From Archivesica marissinica (Eukaryota; Mollusca; Bivalvia; Venerida; Vesicomyidae): DNA of 64,000 nucleotides. This document shows, one piece after another, positions 26,221 through 41,400 of this stretch; within the stretch, counting starts at the first letter, position 1, and each line of letters begins with the position of its first letter. A program made the translations under genes and the position numbers. The notes under the pieces were generated by a model, which was not told the DNA's origin, did no database searches, and saw only the letters and a list, made by a program, of their open reading frames with translations. Where the stretch lies: contig CM026391.1 in the NCBI GenBank assembly GCA_014843695.1, forward strand, positions 40,532,768-40,596,767, given 5' to 3'.

Positions 26221-29200
26221 ATACTTCACATGTATTCACGGCAGTCCTCAGTGACTGGGGATACTTGGCGGCAGTCTCCGGTGACTGGGGATACTTCACA
26301 TGTATTCACGGCAGTCCCCGGTGACTGGGGATACTTCACATGTATTCACGGCAGTCCCTAGTGACTGGGGATACTTCACATGTATTCACGGCAGTCCCCG
26401 GTGACTGGGGATACCTCACACGTATTCATGGTAGTTCCCTGTGACTGGGGGATACTTCACATGTATTCGCGGCAGTCTCCGGTGACTGGGGATAATTCAC
26501 ATGTATTCAAGGCAGTCCCCGGTGACTGGGGATACTTCACATGTATTCACGGCAGTCCCCAGTGAATGGGGATACTTCACGTGTATTCACGTCAGTCCCC
26601 TGTGACTGGCGATACTTCAAGTGTATTCACGGCAGTCCCCGGTGACTAGGGATACTGCACGTGTATTCACGGCAATCCCCGGTGCCTGGAGATACTTCAC
26701 ATGTATTCTCGGCAATCCCCGGTGACTGGAGATACTTCACATGTATTCACGTCAGTCCCCTGTTACTGGGGATACTTCAAGTGTATTCACGGCAGTCCCC
26801 GGTGACTGGGGATACTTCACATGTATTCACGGCAGTCCCCGGTGACTGGGGATACTTCACATGTATTCACGGCAGTCCCCGGTGACTGAGGATACTTCAC
26901 ATGTAGTCACGGCAGTCCCGGGTGACTGGGGATACTTCACATGTATTCATGGCAGTCCCTAGTGACTGGGGATACTTCACATGTATTCACATGTATTCAC
27001 GGCAGTCCCTAGTGACTGGGTATACTTCACGTGTAATCACGGCAGTTCCCGGTGACTGGAGATACTTAACATGTATTCACGGCAGTCCTCAGTGACTGGG
27101 GATACTTCACGGCAGTCTCCAGTGACTGGGGATACTTCACACGTATTCACGTCAGTCCCCTGTGACTGTGGATACTACACATGTATTCACGTCAGTCCCC
27201 TGTGACTGGGGATACTTCAAGTGTATTCACGGCAGTCCCCAGTGACTGGGGATACTTCACATGTATTCACGACAGTGCCCTGTGACTGGGGATACTTCAC
27301 ATGTATTCACGGCAATCCCCGGTGACTGGAGATACTTCACATGTATTCACGTCAGTCCCCTGTGACTGGGGATACTTCAAGTGTATTCACGGCAGTCCCC
27401 AGTGACTGGGGATACTTCACGTGTATTCACGGCAGTCCCCGGTGACTGGGGATACTTCACGTGTATTCACGGCAGTCCCCTGTGACTGGGGATACTTCAC
27501 ATGCATTCACGGCAGTCCCCGGTGACTGGGGATACTTCACATGTATTCACGGCAGTCCTCAGTGACTGGGGATACTTCACGGCAGTCTCCGGTGACTGGG
27601 GATACTTCACATGTATTCACGGCAGTCCCCGGTGACTGGGAATACTTCACATGTATTCACGGCAGTCCCCAGTGACTGGGGATACTTCACCTGTATTCAC
27701 GGCAGTTCCCGGTGACGGGATACTTCACATGTATTCACGGTCCGGTGACTGAGGATACTTCACATGTATTCACGCAGTCCCCGTGACTGGGGATACTTCA
27801 CATGTATTCATGGCAGTCCCTAGTGACTGGGGATACTTCACATGTATTCATGGCAGTCCCCTGTGACTGGGGATACTTCACATGTATTCATGACAGTCCC
27901 TAGTGACTGGGGATACTTCACGTGTAATCACGGCAGTTCCCGGTGACTGGGGATACTTAACATGTATTCACGGCAGTCCTCAGTGACTGGGGATACTTCA
28001 CGGCAGTCTCCAGTGACTGGGGATACTTCACACGTATTGACGTCAGTCCCCTGTGACTGTGGATACTACACATGTATTCACGTCAGTCCCCTGTGACTGG
28101 GGATACTTCAAGTGTATTCACGGCAGTCCCCAGTGACTGGGGATACTTCACATGTATTCACGACAGTGCCCTGTGACTAGGGATACTTCACATGTATTCA
28201 CGGCAATCCCCGGTGACTGGAGATACTTCACATGTATTCACGTCAGTCCCCTGTGACTGGGGATACTTCAAGTGTATTCACGGCAGTGCCCTGTGACTGG
28301 GGATACTTCACGTGTATTCACTGCAGTCCGTGACTGGGGATACTTCACGTGTATTCATGGCAGTCCCCTGTGACTGGGGATACTTCACATGTAATCACGG
28401 CAGTCCCCTGTGACTGGGGATACTTCAAGTGTATTCCTGGCAGTCCCTGGTGACTGGGGATACTGCACATGTATTCACGGCAGTCCCTGTGACTGGGGAT
28501 ACTTCACATGTATTCATGGCAGTCCCCTGTGACTGGCGATACTTCACATGTATTCACGGCAGTCCCTAGTGACTGGGGATACTTCACGTGTATTCACGGC
28601 AGTTCCCGGTGACTGGGGATACTTCACATGTATTCACGGCAGTCCCCAGTGACTGGGGATACTTCACCTGTATTCACGGCAGTTCCCGGTGACGGGATAC
28701 TTCACATGTATTCATGGCAGTCCCCAGTGACACTTCACATGTATTCACGGCAGTTCCCGGTGACTGGGGATACTTCACATGTATTCACGGCAGTCCCTAG
28801 TGACTGGGGATACTTCACATGTATTCACGGCAGTCCCTAGTGACTGGGGATATTTCACATGTATTCACGGCAGTCCTCAGTGACTGGGGATACTTGGCAT
28901 GTATTCACGGCAGTCCCCGGTGACTGGGGATACTTCACATGTATTCACGGCAGTCCCTAGTGACTGGGGATACTTCACATGTATTCACGGCAGTCCCCGG
29001 TGACTGGGGATACCTCACACGTATTCACGGCAGTCCCCGGTGACTGGGGATACTTCACATGTATTCATGGCAGTCCCCGGTGACTGGGAATACTTCACAT
29101 GTATTCACGGCAGTCTCCAGTGACTGGGGATACTTCACCTGTATTCACGGCAGTTCTCGGTGACGGGATACTTCACAAGTATTCATGGCAGTCCCCAGTG

Positions 29201-32200
29201 ACACTTCACATGTATTCACGGCAGTTCCCGGTGACTGGAGATACTTCACATGTATTCACGGCAGTCCCTAGTGACTGGGGATACTTCACATGTATTCACG
29301 GCAGTCCTCAGTGACTGGGGATACTTGGCGGCAGTCTCCGGTGACTGGGGATACTTCACATGTATTCACGGCAGTCCCCGGTGACTGGGGATACTTCACA
29401 TGTATTCACGGCAGTCCCTAGTGACTGGGGATACTTCACATGTATTCGCGGCAGTCTCCGGTGACTGGGGATAATTCACATGTATTCAAGGCAGTCCCCG
29501 GTGACTGGGGATACTTCAAGTGTATTCACGGCAGTCCCCAGTGACTGGGGATACTTCACGGCAGTCTCCAGTGACTGGGGATACTTCACACGTATTGACG
29601 TCAGTCCCCTGTGACTGTGGATACTACACATGTATTCACGTCAGTCCCCTGTGACTGGGGATACTTCAAGTGTATTCACGGCAGTCCCCAGTGACTGGGG
29701 ATACTTCACATGTATTCACGACAGTGCCCTGTGACTAGGGATACTTCACATGTATTCACGGCAATCCCCGGTGACTGGAGATACTTCACATGTATTCACG
29801 TCAGTCCCCTGTGACTGGGGATACTTCAAGTGTATTCACGGCAGTGCCCTGTGACTGGGGATACTTCACGTGTATTCACTGCAGTCCCCGGTGACTGGGG
29901 ATACTTCACGTGTATTCATGGCAGTCCCCTGTGACTGGGGATACTTCACATGTAATCACGGCAGTCCCCTGTGACTGGGGATACTTCAAGTGTATTCCTG
30001 GCAGTCCCTGGTGACTGGGGATACTGCACATGTATTCACGGCAGTCACCTGTGACTGGGGATACTTCACATGTATTCATGGCAGTCCCCTGTGACTGGCG
30101 ATACTTCACATGTATTCACGGCAGTCCCTAGTGACTGGGGATACTTCACGTGTATTCACGGCAGTTCCCGGTGACTGGGGATACTTCACATGTATTCACG
30201 GCAGTCCCCAGTGACTGGGGATACTTCACCTGTATTCACGGCAGTTCCCGGTGACGGGATACTTCACATGTATTCATGGCAGTCCCCAGTGACACTTCAC
30301 ATGTATTCATGGCAGTCCCTAGTGACTGGGGATACTTCACATGTATTCATGGCAGTCCCCTGTGACTGGGGATACTTCAAGTGTATTCACGGCAGTGCCC
30401 TGTGACTGGGGATACTTCACGTGTATTCACTGCAGTCCCCGGTGACTGGGGATACTTCACGTGTATTCATGGCAGTCCCCTGTGACTGGGGATACTTCAC
30501 ATGTAATCACGGCAGTCCCCTGTGACTGGGGATACTTCAAGTGTATTCCAGGCAGTCCCTGGTGACTGGGGATACTGCACATGTATTCACGGCAGTCACC
30601 TGTGACTGGGGATACTTCACATGTATTCATGGCAGTCCCCTGTGACTGGCGATACTTCACATGTATTCACGGCAGTCCCTAGTGACTGGGGATACTTCAC
30701 GTGTATTCACGGCAGTTCCCGGTGACTGGGGATACTTCACATGTATTCACGGCAGTCCCCAGTAACTGGGGATACTTCACCTGTATTCACGGCAGTTCCC
30801 GGTGACGGGATACTTCACATGTATTCATGGCAGTCCCCAGTGACACTTCACATGTATTCACGGCAGTTCCCGGTGACTGGGGATACTTCACATGTATTCA
30901 CGGCAGTCCCTAGTGACTGGGGATACTTCACATGTATTCACGGCAGTCCCTAGTGACTGGGGATACTTCACATGTATTCACGGCAGTCCCAGTGACTGGG
31001 GATACTTGGCATGTATTCACGGCAGTCCCCGGTGACTGGGGATACTTCACATGTATTCACGGCAGTCCCTAGTGACTGGGGATACTTCACATGTATTCAC
31101 GGCAGTCCCCGGGACTGGGAATACTTCACATGTATTCACGGCAGTCCCAGTGACTGGGGATACTTCACCTGTATTCACGGCAGTTCCCGGTGACGGGATA
31201 CTTCACAAGTATTCATGGCAGTCCCCAGTGACACTTCACATGTATTCACGGCAGTCCCCGGTGACTGGAGATACTTCACATGTATTCACGGCAGTCCCCA
31301 GTGACTGGGGATACTTCACATGTATTCACGGCAGTCCCACAACCCACCGGTGACTGGGGATACTTCACATGTATTCACGGCAGTCCCCGGTGACTGGGGA
31401 TACTTCACATGTATTCACGGCAGTCCCCAGTGACTGGGGATACTTCACATGCATTCACGGCAGTCCCCGGTGACTGGGGATACTTCACATGTATTCACGG
31501 CAGTCCTCAGTGACTGGGGATACTCACGGCAGTCTCCGGTGACTGGGGATACTTCACATGTATTCACGGCAGTCCCCGGTGACTGGGAATACTTCACATG
31601 TATTCACGGCAGTCCCCAGTGACTGGGGATACTTCACCTGTATTCACGGCAGTTCCCGGTGACGGGATACTTCACATGTATTCACGGCAGTCCCCGGTGA
31701 CTGAGGATACTTCACATGTATTCACTGCAGTCCCCGGTGACTGGGGATACTTCACATGTATTCATGGCAGTCCCTAGTGACTGGGGATACTTCACATGTA
31801 TTCATGGCAGTCCCCTGTGACTGGGGATACTTCACATGTATTCACATGTATTCACGTCAGTCCCTAGTGACTGGGGATACTTCACGTGTAATCACGGCAG
31901 TTCCCGGTGACTGGGGATACTTAACATGTATTCACGGCAGTCCTCAGTGACTGGGGATACTTCACGGCAGTCTCCAGTGACTGGGGATACTTCACACGTA
32001 TTGACGTCAGTCCCCTGTGACTGTGGATACTACACATGTATTCACGTCAGTCCCCTGTGACTGGGGATACTTCAAGTGTATTCACGGCAGTCCCCAGTGA
32101 CTGGGGATACTTCACATGTATTCACGACAGTGCCCTGTGACTAGGGATACTTCACATGTATTCACGGCAATCCCCGGTGACTGGAGATACTTCACATGTA

Positions 32201-32338
32201 TTCACGTCAGTCCCCTGTGACTGGGGATACTTCAAGTGTATTCACGGCAGTGCCCTGTGACTGGGGATACTTCACGTGTATTCACTGCAGTCCCCGGTGA
32301 CTGGGGATACTTCACGTGTATTCATGGCAGTCCCCGGC

Positions 32339-32408
32339 AGTCAACCACAACACCACCACAACCACAACACACCCCACAACCACAACACCACCACAACCAA
32401 CACCACCC
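32339..32408. repeat. Second A/C-only interruption in the 40-bp array
   Basis: About 70 bp of A/C-only sequence (CAACCACAACACCACCACAA repeated with variation) sits between a GGCAGTC and a GGTGACTGGGG. A much shorter patch (CCACAACCCACC, about 31337-31348) occurs nearby. Confidence 0.85.
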
Positions 32409-35400
32409 GGTGACTGGGGATACTTCACATGTATTCACGGCAGTCCCCAGTGACTGGGGATACTTCACCTGTATTCACGGCAGTCCCCTGTGACTGGGGA
32501 TACTTCACATGTAATCACGGCAGTCCCCTGTGACTGGGGATACTTCAAGTGTATTCCTGGCAGTCCCTGGTGACTGGGGATACTGCACATGTATTCACGG
32601 CAGTCACCTGTGACTGGGGATACTTCACATGTATTCATGGCAGTCCCCTGTGACTGGCGATACTTCACATGTATTCACGGCAGTCCCTAGTGACTGGGGA
32701 TACTTCACGTGTATTCACGGCAGTTCCCGGTGACTGGGGATACTTCACATGTATTCACGGCAGTCCCCAGTGACTGGGGATACTTCACCTGTATTCACGG
32801 CAGTTCCCGGTGACGGGATACTTCACATGTATTCATGGCAGTCCCCAGTGACACTTCACATGTATTCACGGCAGTTCCCGGTGACTGGGGATACTTCACA
32901 TGTATTCACGGCAGTCCCTAGTGACTGGGGATACTTCACATGTATTCACGGCAGTCCCTAGTGACTGGGGATATTTCACATGTATTCACGGCAGTCCTCA
33001 GTGACTGGGGATACTTGGCATGTATTCACGGCAGTCCCCGGTGACTGGGGATACTTCACATGTATTCACGGCAGTCCCTAGTGACTGGGGATACTTCACA
33101 TGTATTCACGGCAGTCCCCGGTGACTGGGGATACCTCACACGTATTCACGGCAGTCCCCGGTGACTGGGGATACTTCACATGTATTCATGGCAGTCCCCG
33201 GTGACTGGGAATACTTCACATGTATTCACGGCAGTCTCCAGTGACTGGGGATACTTCACCTGTATTCACGGCAGTTCTCGGTGACGGGATACTTCACAAG
33301 TATTCATGGCAGTCCCCAGTGACACTTCACATGTATTCACGGCAGTTCCCGGTGACTGGAGATACTTCACATGTATTCACGGCAGTCCCTAGTGACTGGG
33401 GATACTTCACATGTATTCACGGCAGTCCTCAGTGACTGGGGATACTTGGCGGCAGTCTCCGGTGACTGGGGATACTTCACATGTATTCACGGCAGTCCCC
33501 GGTGACTGGGGATACTTCACATGTATTCACGGCAGTCCCTAGTGACTGGGGATACTTCACATGTATTCGCGGCAGTCTCCGGTGACTGGGGATAATTCAC
33601 ATGTATTCAAGGCAGTCCCCGGTGACTGGGGATACTTCAAGTGTATTCACGGCAGTCCCCAGTGACTGGGGATACTTCACGGCAGTCTCCAGTGACTGGG
33701 GATACTTCACACGTATTGACGTCAGTCCCCTGTGACTGTGGATACTACACATGTATTCACGTCAGTCCCCTGTGACTGGGGATACTTCAAGTGTATTCAC
33801 GGCAGTCCCCAGTGACTGGGGATACTTCACATGTATTCACGACAGTGCCCTGTGACTAGGGATACTTCACATGTATTCACGGCAATCCCCGGTGACTGGA
33901 GATACTTCACATGTATTCACGTCAGTCCCCTGTGACTGGGGATACTTCAAGTGTATTCACGGCAGTGCCCTGTGACTGGGGATACTTCACGTGTATTCAC
34001 TGCAGTCCCCGGTGACTGGGGATACTTCACGTGTATTCATGGCAGTCCCCTGTGACTGGGGATACTTCACATGTAATCACGGCAGTCCCCTGTGACTGGG
34101 GATACTTCAAGTGTATTCCTGGCAGTCCCTGGTGACTGGGGATACTGCACATGTATTCACGGCAGTCACCTGTGACTGGGGATACTTCACATGTATTCAT
34201 GGCAGTCCCCTGTGACTGGCGATACTTCACATGTATTCACGGCAGTCCCTAGTGACTGGGGATACTTCACGTGTATTCACGGCAGTTCCCGGTGACTGGG
34301 GATACTTCACATGTATTCACGGCAGTCCCCAGTGACTGGGGATACTTCACCTGTATTCACGGCAGTTCCCGGTGACGGGATACTTCACATGTATTCATGG
34401 CAGTCCCCAGTGACACTTCACATGTATTCATGGCAGTCCCTAGTGACTGGGGATACTTCACATGTATTCATGGCAGTCCCCTGTGACTGGGGATACTTCA
34501 AGTGTATTCACGGCAGTGCCCTGTGACTGGGGATACTTCACGTGTATTCACTGCAGTCCCCGGTGACTGGGGATACTTCACGTGTATTCATGGCAGTCCC
34601 CTGTGACTGGGGATACTTCACATGTAATCACGGCAGTCCCCTGTGACTGGGGATACTTCAAGTGTATTCCAGGCAGTCCCTGGTGACTGGGGATACTGCA
34701 CATGTATTCACGGCAGTCACCTGTGACTGGGGATACTTCACATGTATTCATGGCAGTCCCCTGTGACTGGCGATACTTCACATGTATTCACGGCAGTCCC
34801 TAGTGACTGGGGATACTTCACGTGTATTCACGGCAGTTCCCGGTGACTGGGGATACTTCACATGTATTCACGGCAGTCCCCAGTAACTGGGGATACTTCA
34901 CCTGTATTCACGGCAGTTCCCGGTGACGGGATACTTCACATGTATTCATGGCAGTCCCCAGTGACACTTCACATGTATTCACGGCAGTTCCCGGTGACTG
35001 GGGATACTTCACATGTATTCACGGCAGTCCCTAGTGACTGGGGATACTTCACATGTATTCACGGCAGTCCCTAGTGACTGGGGATACTTCACATGTATTC
35101 ACGGCAGTCCTCAGTGACTGGGGATACTTGGCATGTATTCACGGCAGTCCCCGGTGACTGGGGATACTTCACATGTATTCACGGCAGTCCCTAGTGACTG
35201 GGGATACTTCACATGTATTCACGGCAGTCCCCGGTGACTGGGGATACTTCACATGTATTCACGGCAGTCTCCAGTGACTGGGGATACTTCACCTGTATTC
35301 ACGGCAGTTCTCGGTGACGGGATACTTCACAAGTATTCATGGCAGTCCCCAGTGACACTTCACATGTATTCACGGCAGTTCCCGGTGACTGGAGATACTT

Positions 35401-38400
35401 CACATGTATTCACGGCAGTCCCTAGTGACTGGGGATACTTCACATGTATTCACGGCAGTCCTCAGTGACTGGGGATACTTGGCGGCAGTCTCCGGTGACT
35501 GGGGATACTTCACATGTATTCACGGCAGTCCCCGGTGACTGGGGATACTTCACATGTATTCACGGCAGTCCCTAGTGACTGGGGATACTTCACATGCATT
35601 CACGGCAGTCCCCGGTGACTGGGGATACTTCACATGTATTCACGGCAGTCCTCAGTGACTGGGGATACTCACGGCAGTCTCCGGTGACTGGGGATACTTC
35701 ACATGTATTCACGGCAGTCCCCGGTGACTGGGAATACTTCACATGTATTCACGGCAGTCCCCAGTGACTGGGGATACTTCACCTGTATTCACGGCAGTTC
35801 CCGGTGACGGGATACTTCACATGTATTCACGGTAGTCCCCGGTGACTGAGGATACTTCACATGTATTCACTGCAGTCCCCGGTGACTGGGGATACTTCAC
35901 ATGTATTCATGGCAGTCCCTAGTGACTGGGGATACTTCACATGTATTCATGGCAGTCCCCTGTGACTGGGGATACTTCACATGTATTCACATGTATTCAC
36001 GTCAGTCCCTAGTGACTGGGGATACTTCACGTGTAATCACGGCAGTTCCCGGTGACTGGGGATACTTAACATGTATTCACGGCAGTCCTCAGTGACTGGG
36101 GATACTTCACGGCAGTCTCCAGTGACTGGGGATACTTCACACGTATTGACGTCAGTCCCCTGTGACTGTGGATACTACACATGTATTCACGTCAGTCCCC
36201 TGTGACTGGGGATACTTCAAGTGTATTCACGGCAGTCCCCAGTGACTGGGGATACTTCACATGTATTCACGACAGTGCCCTGTGACTAGGGATACTTCAC
36301 ATGTATTCACGGCAATCCCCGGTGACTGGAGATACTTCACATGTATTCACGTCAGTCCCCTGTGACTGGGGATACTTCAAGTGTATTCACGGCAGTGCCC
36401 TGTGACTGGGGATACTTCACGTGTATTCACTGCAGTCCCCGGTGACTGGGGATACTTCACGTGTATTCATGGCAGTCCCCTGTGACGGGATACTTCACAT
36501 GTAATCACGGCAGTCCCCTGTGACTGGGGATACTTCAAGTGTATTCCTGGCAGTCCCTGGTGACTGGGGATACTGCACATGTATTCACGGCAGTCACCTG
36601 TGACTGGGGATACTTCACATGTATTCATGGCAGTCCCCTGTGACTGGCGATACTTCACATGTATTCACGGCAGTCCATAGTGACTGGGGATACTTCACGT
36701 GTATTCACGGCAGTTCCCGGTGACTGGGGATACTTCACATGTATTCACGGCAGTCCCCAGTGACTGGGGATACTTCACCTGTATTCACGGCAGTCCCCTG
36801 TGACTGGGGATACTTCACATGTAATCACGGCAGTCCCCTGTGACTGGGGATACTTCAAGTGTATTCCTGGCAGTCCCTGGTGACTGGGGATACTGCACAT
36901 GTATTCACGGCAGTCACCTGTGACTGGGGATACTTCACATGTATTCATGGCAGTCCCCTGTGACTGGCGATACTTCACATGTATTCACGGCAGTCCATAG
37001 TGACTGGGGATACTTCACGTGTATTCACGGCAGTTCCCGGTGACTGGGGATACTTCACATGTATTCACGGCAGTCCCCAGTGACTGGGGATACTTCACCT
37101 GTATTCACGGCAGTTCCCGGTGACGGGATACTTCACATGTATTCATGGCAGTCCCCAGTGACACTTCACATGTATTCACGGCAGTTCCCGGTGACTGGGG
37201 ATACTTCACATGTATTCACGGCAGTCCCTAGTGACTGGGGATACTTCACATGTATTCACGGCAGTCCCTAGTGACTGGGGATATTTCACATGTATTCACG
37301 GCAGTCCTCAGTGACTGGGGATACTTGGCATGTATTCACGGCAGTCCCCGGTGACTGGGGATACTTCACATGTATTCACGGCAGTCCCTAGTGACTGGGG
37401 ATACTTCACATGTATTCACGGCAGTCCCCGGTGACTGGGGATACCTCACACGTATTCACGGCAGTCCCCGGTGACTGGGGATACTTCACATGTATTCATG
37501 GCAGTCCCCGGTGACTGGGAATACTTCACATGTATTCACGGCAGTCTCCAGTGACTGGGGATACTTCACCTGTATTCACGGCAGTTCTCGGTGACGGGAT
37601 ACTTCACAAGTATTCATGGCAGTCCCCAGTGACACTTCACATGTATTCACGGCAGTTCCCGGTGACTGGAGATACTTCACATGTATTCACGGCAGTCCCT
37701 AGTGACTGGGGATACTTCACATGTATTCACGGCAGTCCTCAGTGACTGGGGATACTTGGCGGCAGTCTCCGGTGACTGGGGATACTTCACATGTATTCAC
37801 GGCAGTCCCCGGTGACTGGGGATACTTCACATGTATTCACGGCAGTCCCTAGTGACTGGGGATACTTCACATGTATTCACGGCAGTCCCCGGTGACTGGG
37901 GATACCTCACACGTATTCATGGTAGTTCCCTGTGACTGGGGGATACTTCACATGTATTCGCGGCAGTCTCCGGTGACTGGGGATAATTCACATGTATTCA
38001 AGGCAGTCCCCGGTGACTGGGGATACTTCACATGTATTCACGGCAGTCCCCAGTGAATGGGGATACATCACGTGTATTCACGTCAGTCCCCGGTGACTGG
38101 GGATACTTCAAGTGTATTCACGGCAGTCCCCGGTGACTAGGGATACTGCACGTGTATTCACGGCAATCCCCGGTGCCTGGAGATACTTCACATGTATTCT
38201 CGGCAATCCCCGGTGACTGGAGATACTTCACATGTATTCACGTCAGTCCCCTGTTACTGGGGATACTTCAAGTGTATTCACGGCAGTCCCCGGTGACTGG
38301 GGATACTTCACATGTATTCACGGCAGTCCCCGGTGACTGGGGATACTTCACATGTATTCACAGCAGTCCCCGGTGACTGAGGATACTTCACATGTAGTCA

Positions 38401-41400
38401 CGGCAGTCCCGGGTGACTGGGGATACTTCACATGTATTCATGGCAGTCCCTAGTGACTGGGGATACTTCACATGTATTCATGGCAGTCCCCTGTGACTGG
38501 GGATACTTCACATGTATTCACATGTATTCACGGCAGTCCCTAGTGACTGGGTATACTTCACGTGTAATCACGGCAGTTCCCGGTGACTGGAGATACTTAA
38601 CATGTATTCACGGCAGTCCTCAGTGACTGGGGATACTTCACGGCAGTCTCCAGTGACTGGGGATACTTCACACGTATTCACGTCAGTCCCCTGTGACTGT
38701 GGATACTACACATGTATTCACGTCAGTCCCCTGTGACTGGGGATACTTCAAGTGTATTCACGGCAGTCCCCAGTGACTGGGGATACTTCACATGTATTCA
38801 CGACAGTGCCCTGTGACTGGGGATACTTCACATGTATTCACGGCAATCCCCGGTGACTGGAGATACTTCACATGTATTCACGTCAGTCCCCTGTGACTGG
38901 GGATACTTCAAGTGTATTCACGGCAGTCCCCAGTGACTGGGGATACTTCACATGTATTCACGGCAGTCCGCAGTGACTGGGGATACTTCACGTGTATTCA
39001 CGGCAGTGCCCTGTGACTGGGGATACTTCACGTGTATTCACGGCAGTCCCCGGTGACTGGGGATACTTCAGGTGTATTCATGGCAGTCCCCTGTGACTGG
39101 GGATACTTCACATGTAATCACGGCAGTCCCCTGTGACTGGAGATACTTCAAGTGAATTCACGGCAGATCCCAGTGACTGGGGATACTTCATGTATTCACG
39201 GCAGTCCCCAGTGACTGGGGATACTTCACATGTATTCACGGCAGTCCCCGGTGACTGGGGATACTTCACATGTATTCATGGCAGTCCCCGGTGACTGGGG
39301 ATACTTCACATGTATTCACGGCAGTCCCCTGTGACTGGGGATACTTCACATGTATTCATGGCAGTCCCCGGTGACTGGGGATACTTCACATGTATTCACG
39401 GCAGTCCCCGGTAACTGGGGATACTTCACATGTATTCATGACTGTCCCCGGTGACTGGGGATACTTCACATGTATTCACGGCAGTCCCGGTGACTGGGGA
39501 TACTTCACATGTATTCACGGCAATCCCCGGTGCCTGGAGATACTTCACATGTATTCTCGGCAATCCCCGGTAACTGGAGATACTTCACATGTATTCACGT
39601 CAGTCCCCTGTGACTGGGGATACTTCACATGTATTCACGGCAGTCCCCTGTGACTGGGGATACTTCACATGTATTCATGGCAGTCCCCGGTGAATGGGGA
39701 TACTTCACATGTATTCACGGCAGTCCCCTGTGACTGGGGATACTTCACATGTATTCATGGCAGTCCCCTGTGACTGGGGATACTTCACATGTATTCACGG
39801 CAGTCCCCGGTGACAGGGGATACATCACATGTATTCACGGCAGTCCCCGGTGACTGGGGATACTTCACATGTATTCACGGCAGTCCCCGGTGACTGGGGA
39901 TACTTCACATGTATTCACGGCAGTCCCCGGTGACTGAGGATACTTCACATGTATTCACGGCAGTCCCCAGTGACTGGGGATACTTCACATGTATTCATGG
40001 CAATCCCTAGTGACTGGGGATACTTCACATGTATTCACAGCAGTCCCCGGTGACTGGGGATACTTCACATGTATTCACGGCAGTCCCCTGTGACTGGGGA
40101 TACTTCACATGTATTCACAGCAGTCCCTAGTGACTGAGGATACTTAACATGTATTCACGGCAGTCCTCAGTGACTGGGGATACTTCACGGCAGTTTCCAG
40201 TGACTGGGGATACTTCACACGTATTCACGTCAGTCCCCTGTGACTGGGGATACTTCACATGTATTAACGGCAGTCCCCTGTGACTGTGGATACTACACAT
40301 GTATTCACGGCAGTCCCCAGTGACTGGGGATACTTCACATGTATTCACGACAGTGCCCTGTGACTGGGGATACTTCACATGTATTCACGGCAGTCCCCGG
40401 AGACTGGGGATACTTCACATGTATTCACGCCAGTCCCCTGTGACTGGGGATACTTCAAGTGTATTCACGGCAGTCCCCTGTGACTGGGGATACTTCAACT
40501 GTATTCACGGCAGTCCCCTGTGAATGGGGATACTACACATGTATTCACGGCAGTCCCCAGTGACTGGAGATACTTCACATGTATTCACGGCAGTCCTCAG
40601 TGACTGGGGATACTTCACGGCAGTCTCCGGTGACTGGGGATACTTCACATGTATTCACGGCAGTGACTAGGGATACTTCACATGTATTCACGGAAGTGCC
40701 ATGTGACTGGGGATACTTCACATGTATTCACGGCAGTCCCCAGTGACTGGGGATACTTCACGTGTATTCACGGCAGTCCCCGGTGACTGGGGATACTTCA
40801 CGTGTATTCACGGCAGTCCCCTGTGACTGGGGATACTTCACATGCATTCACGGCAGTCCCCGGTGACTGGGGATACTTCACATGTATTCACGGCAGTCCT
40901 CAGTGACTGGGGATACTTCACGGCAGTCTCCGGTGACTGGGGATACTTCACATGTATTCACGGCAGTCCCCGGTGACTGGGAATACTTCACATGTATTCA
41001 CGGCAGTCCCCAGTGACTGGGGATACTTCACCTGTATTCACGGCAGTTCCCGGTGACGGGATACTTCACATGTATTCACGGCAGTCCCCGGTGACTGAGG
41101 ATACTTCACATGTATTCACTGCAGTCCCCGGTGACTGGGGATACTTCACATGTATTCATGGCAGTCCCTAGTGACTGGGGATACTTCTCATGTATTCATG
41201 GCAGTCCCCTGTGACTGGGGATACTTCACATGTATTCACATGTATTCACGGCAGTCCCTAGTGACTGGGGATACTTCACGTGTAATCACGGCAGTTCCCG
41301 GTGACTGGGGATACTTAACATGTATTCACGGCAGTCCTCAGTGACTGGGGATACTTCACGGCAGTCTCCAGTGACTGGGGATACTTCACACGTATTGACG

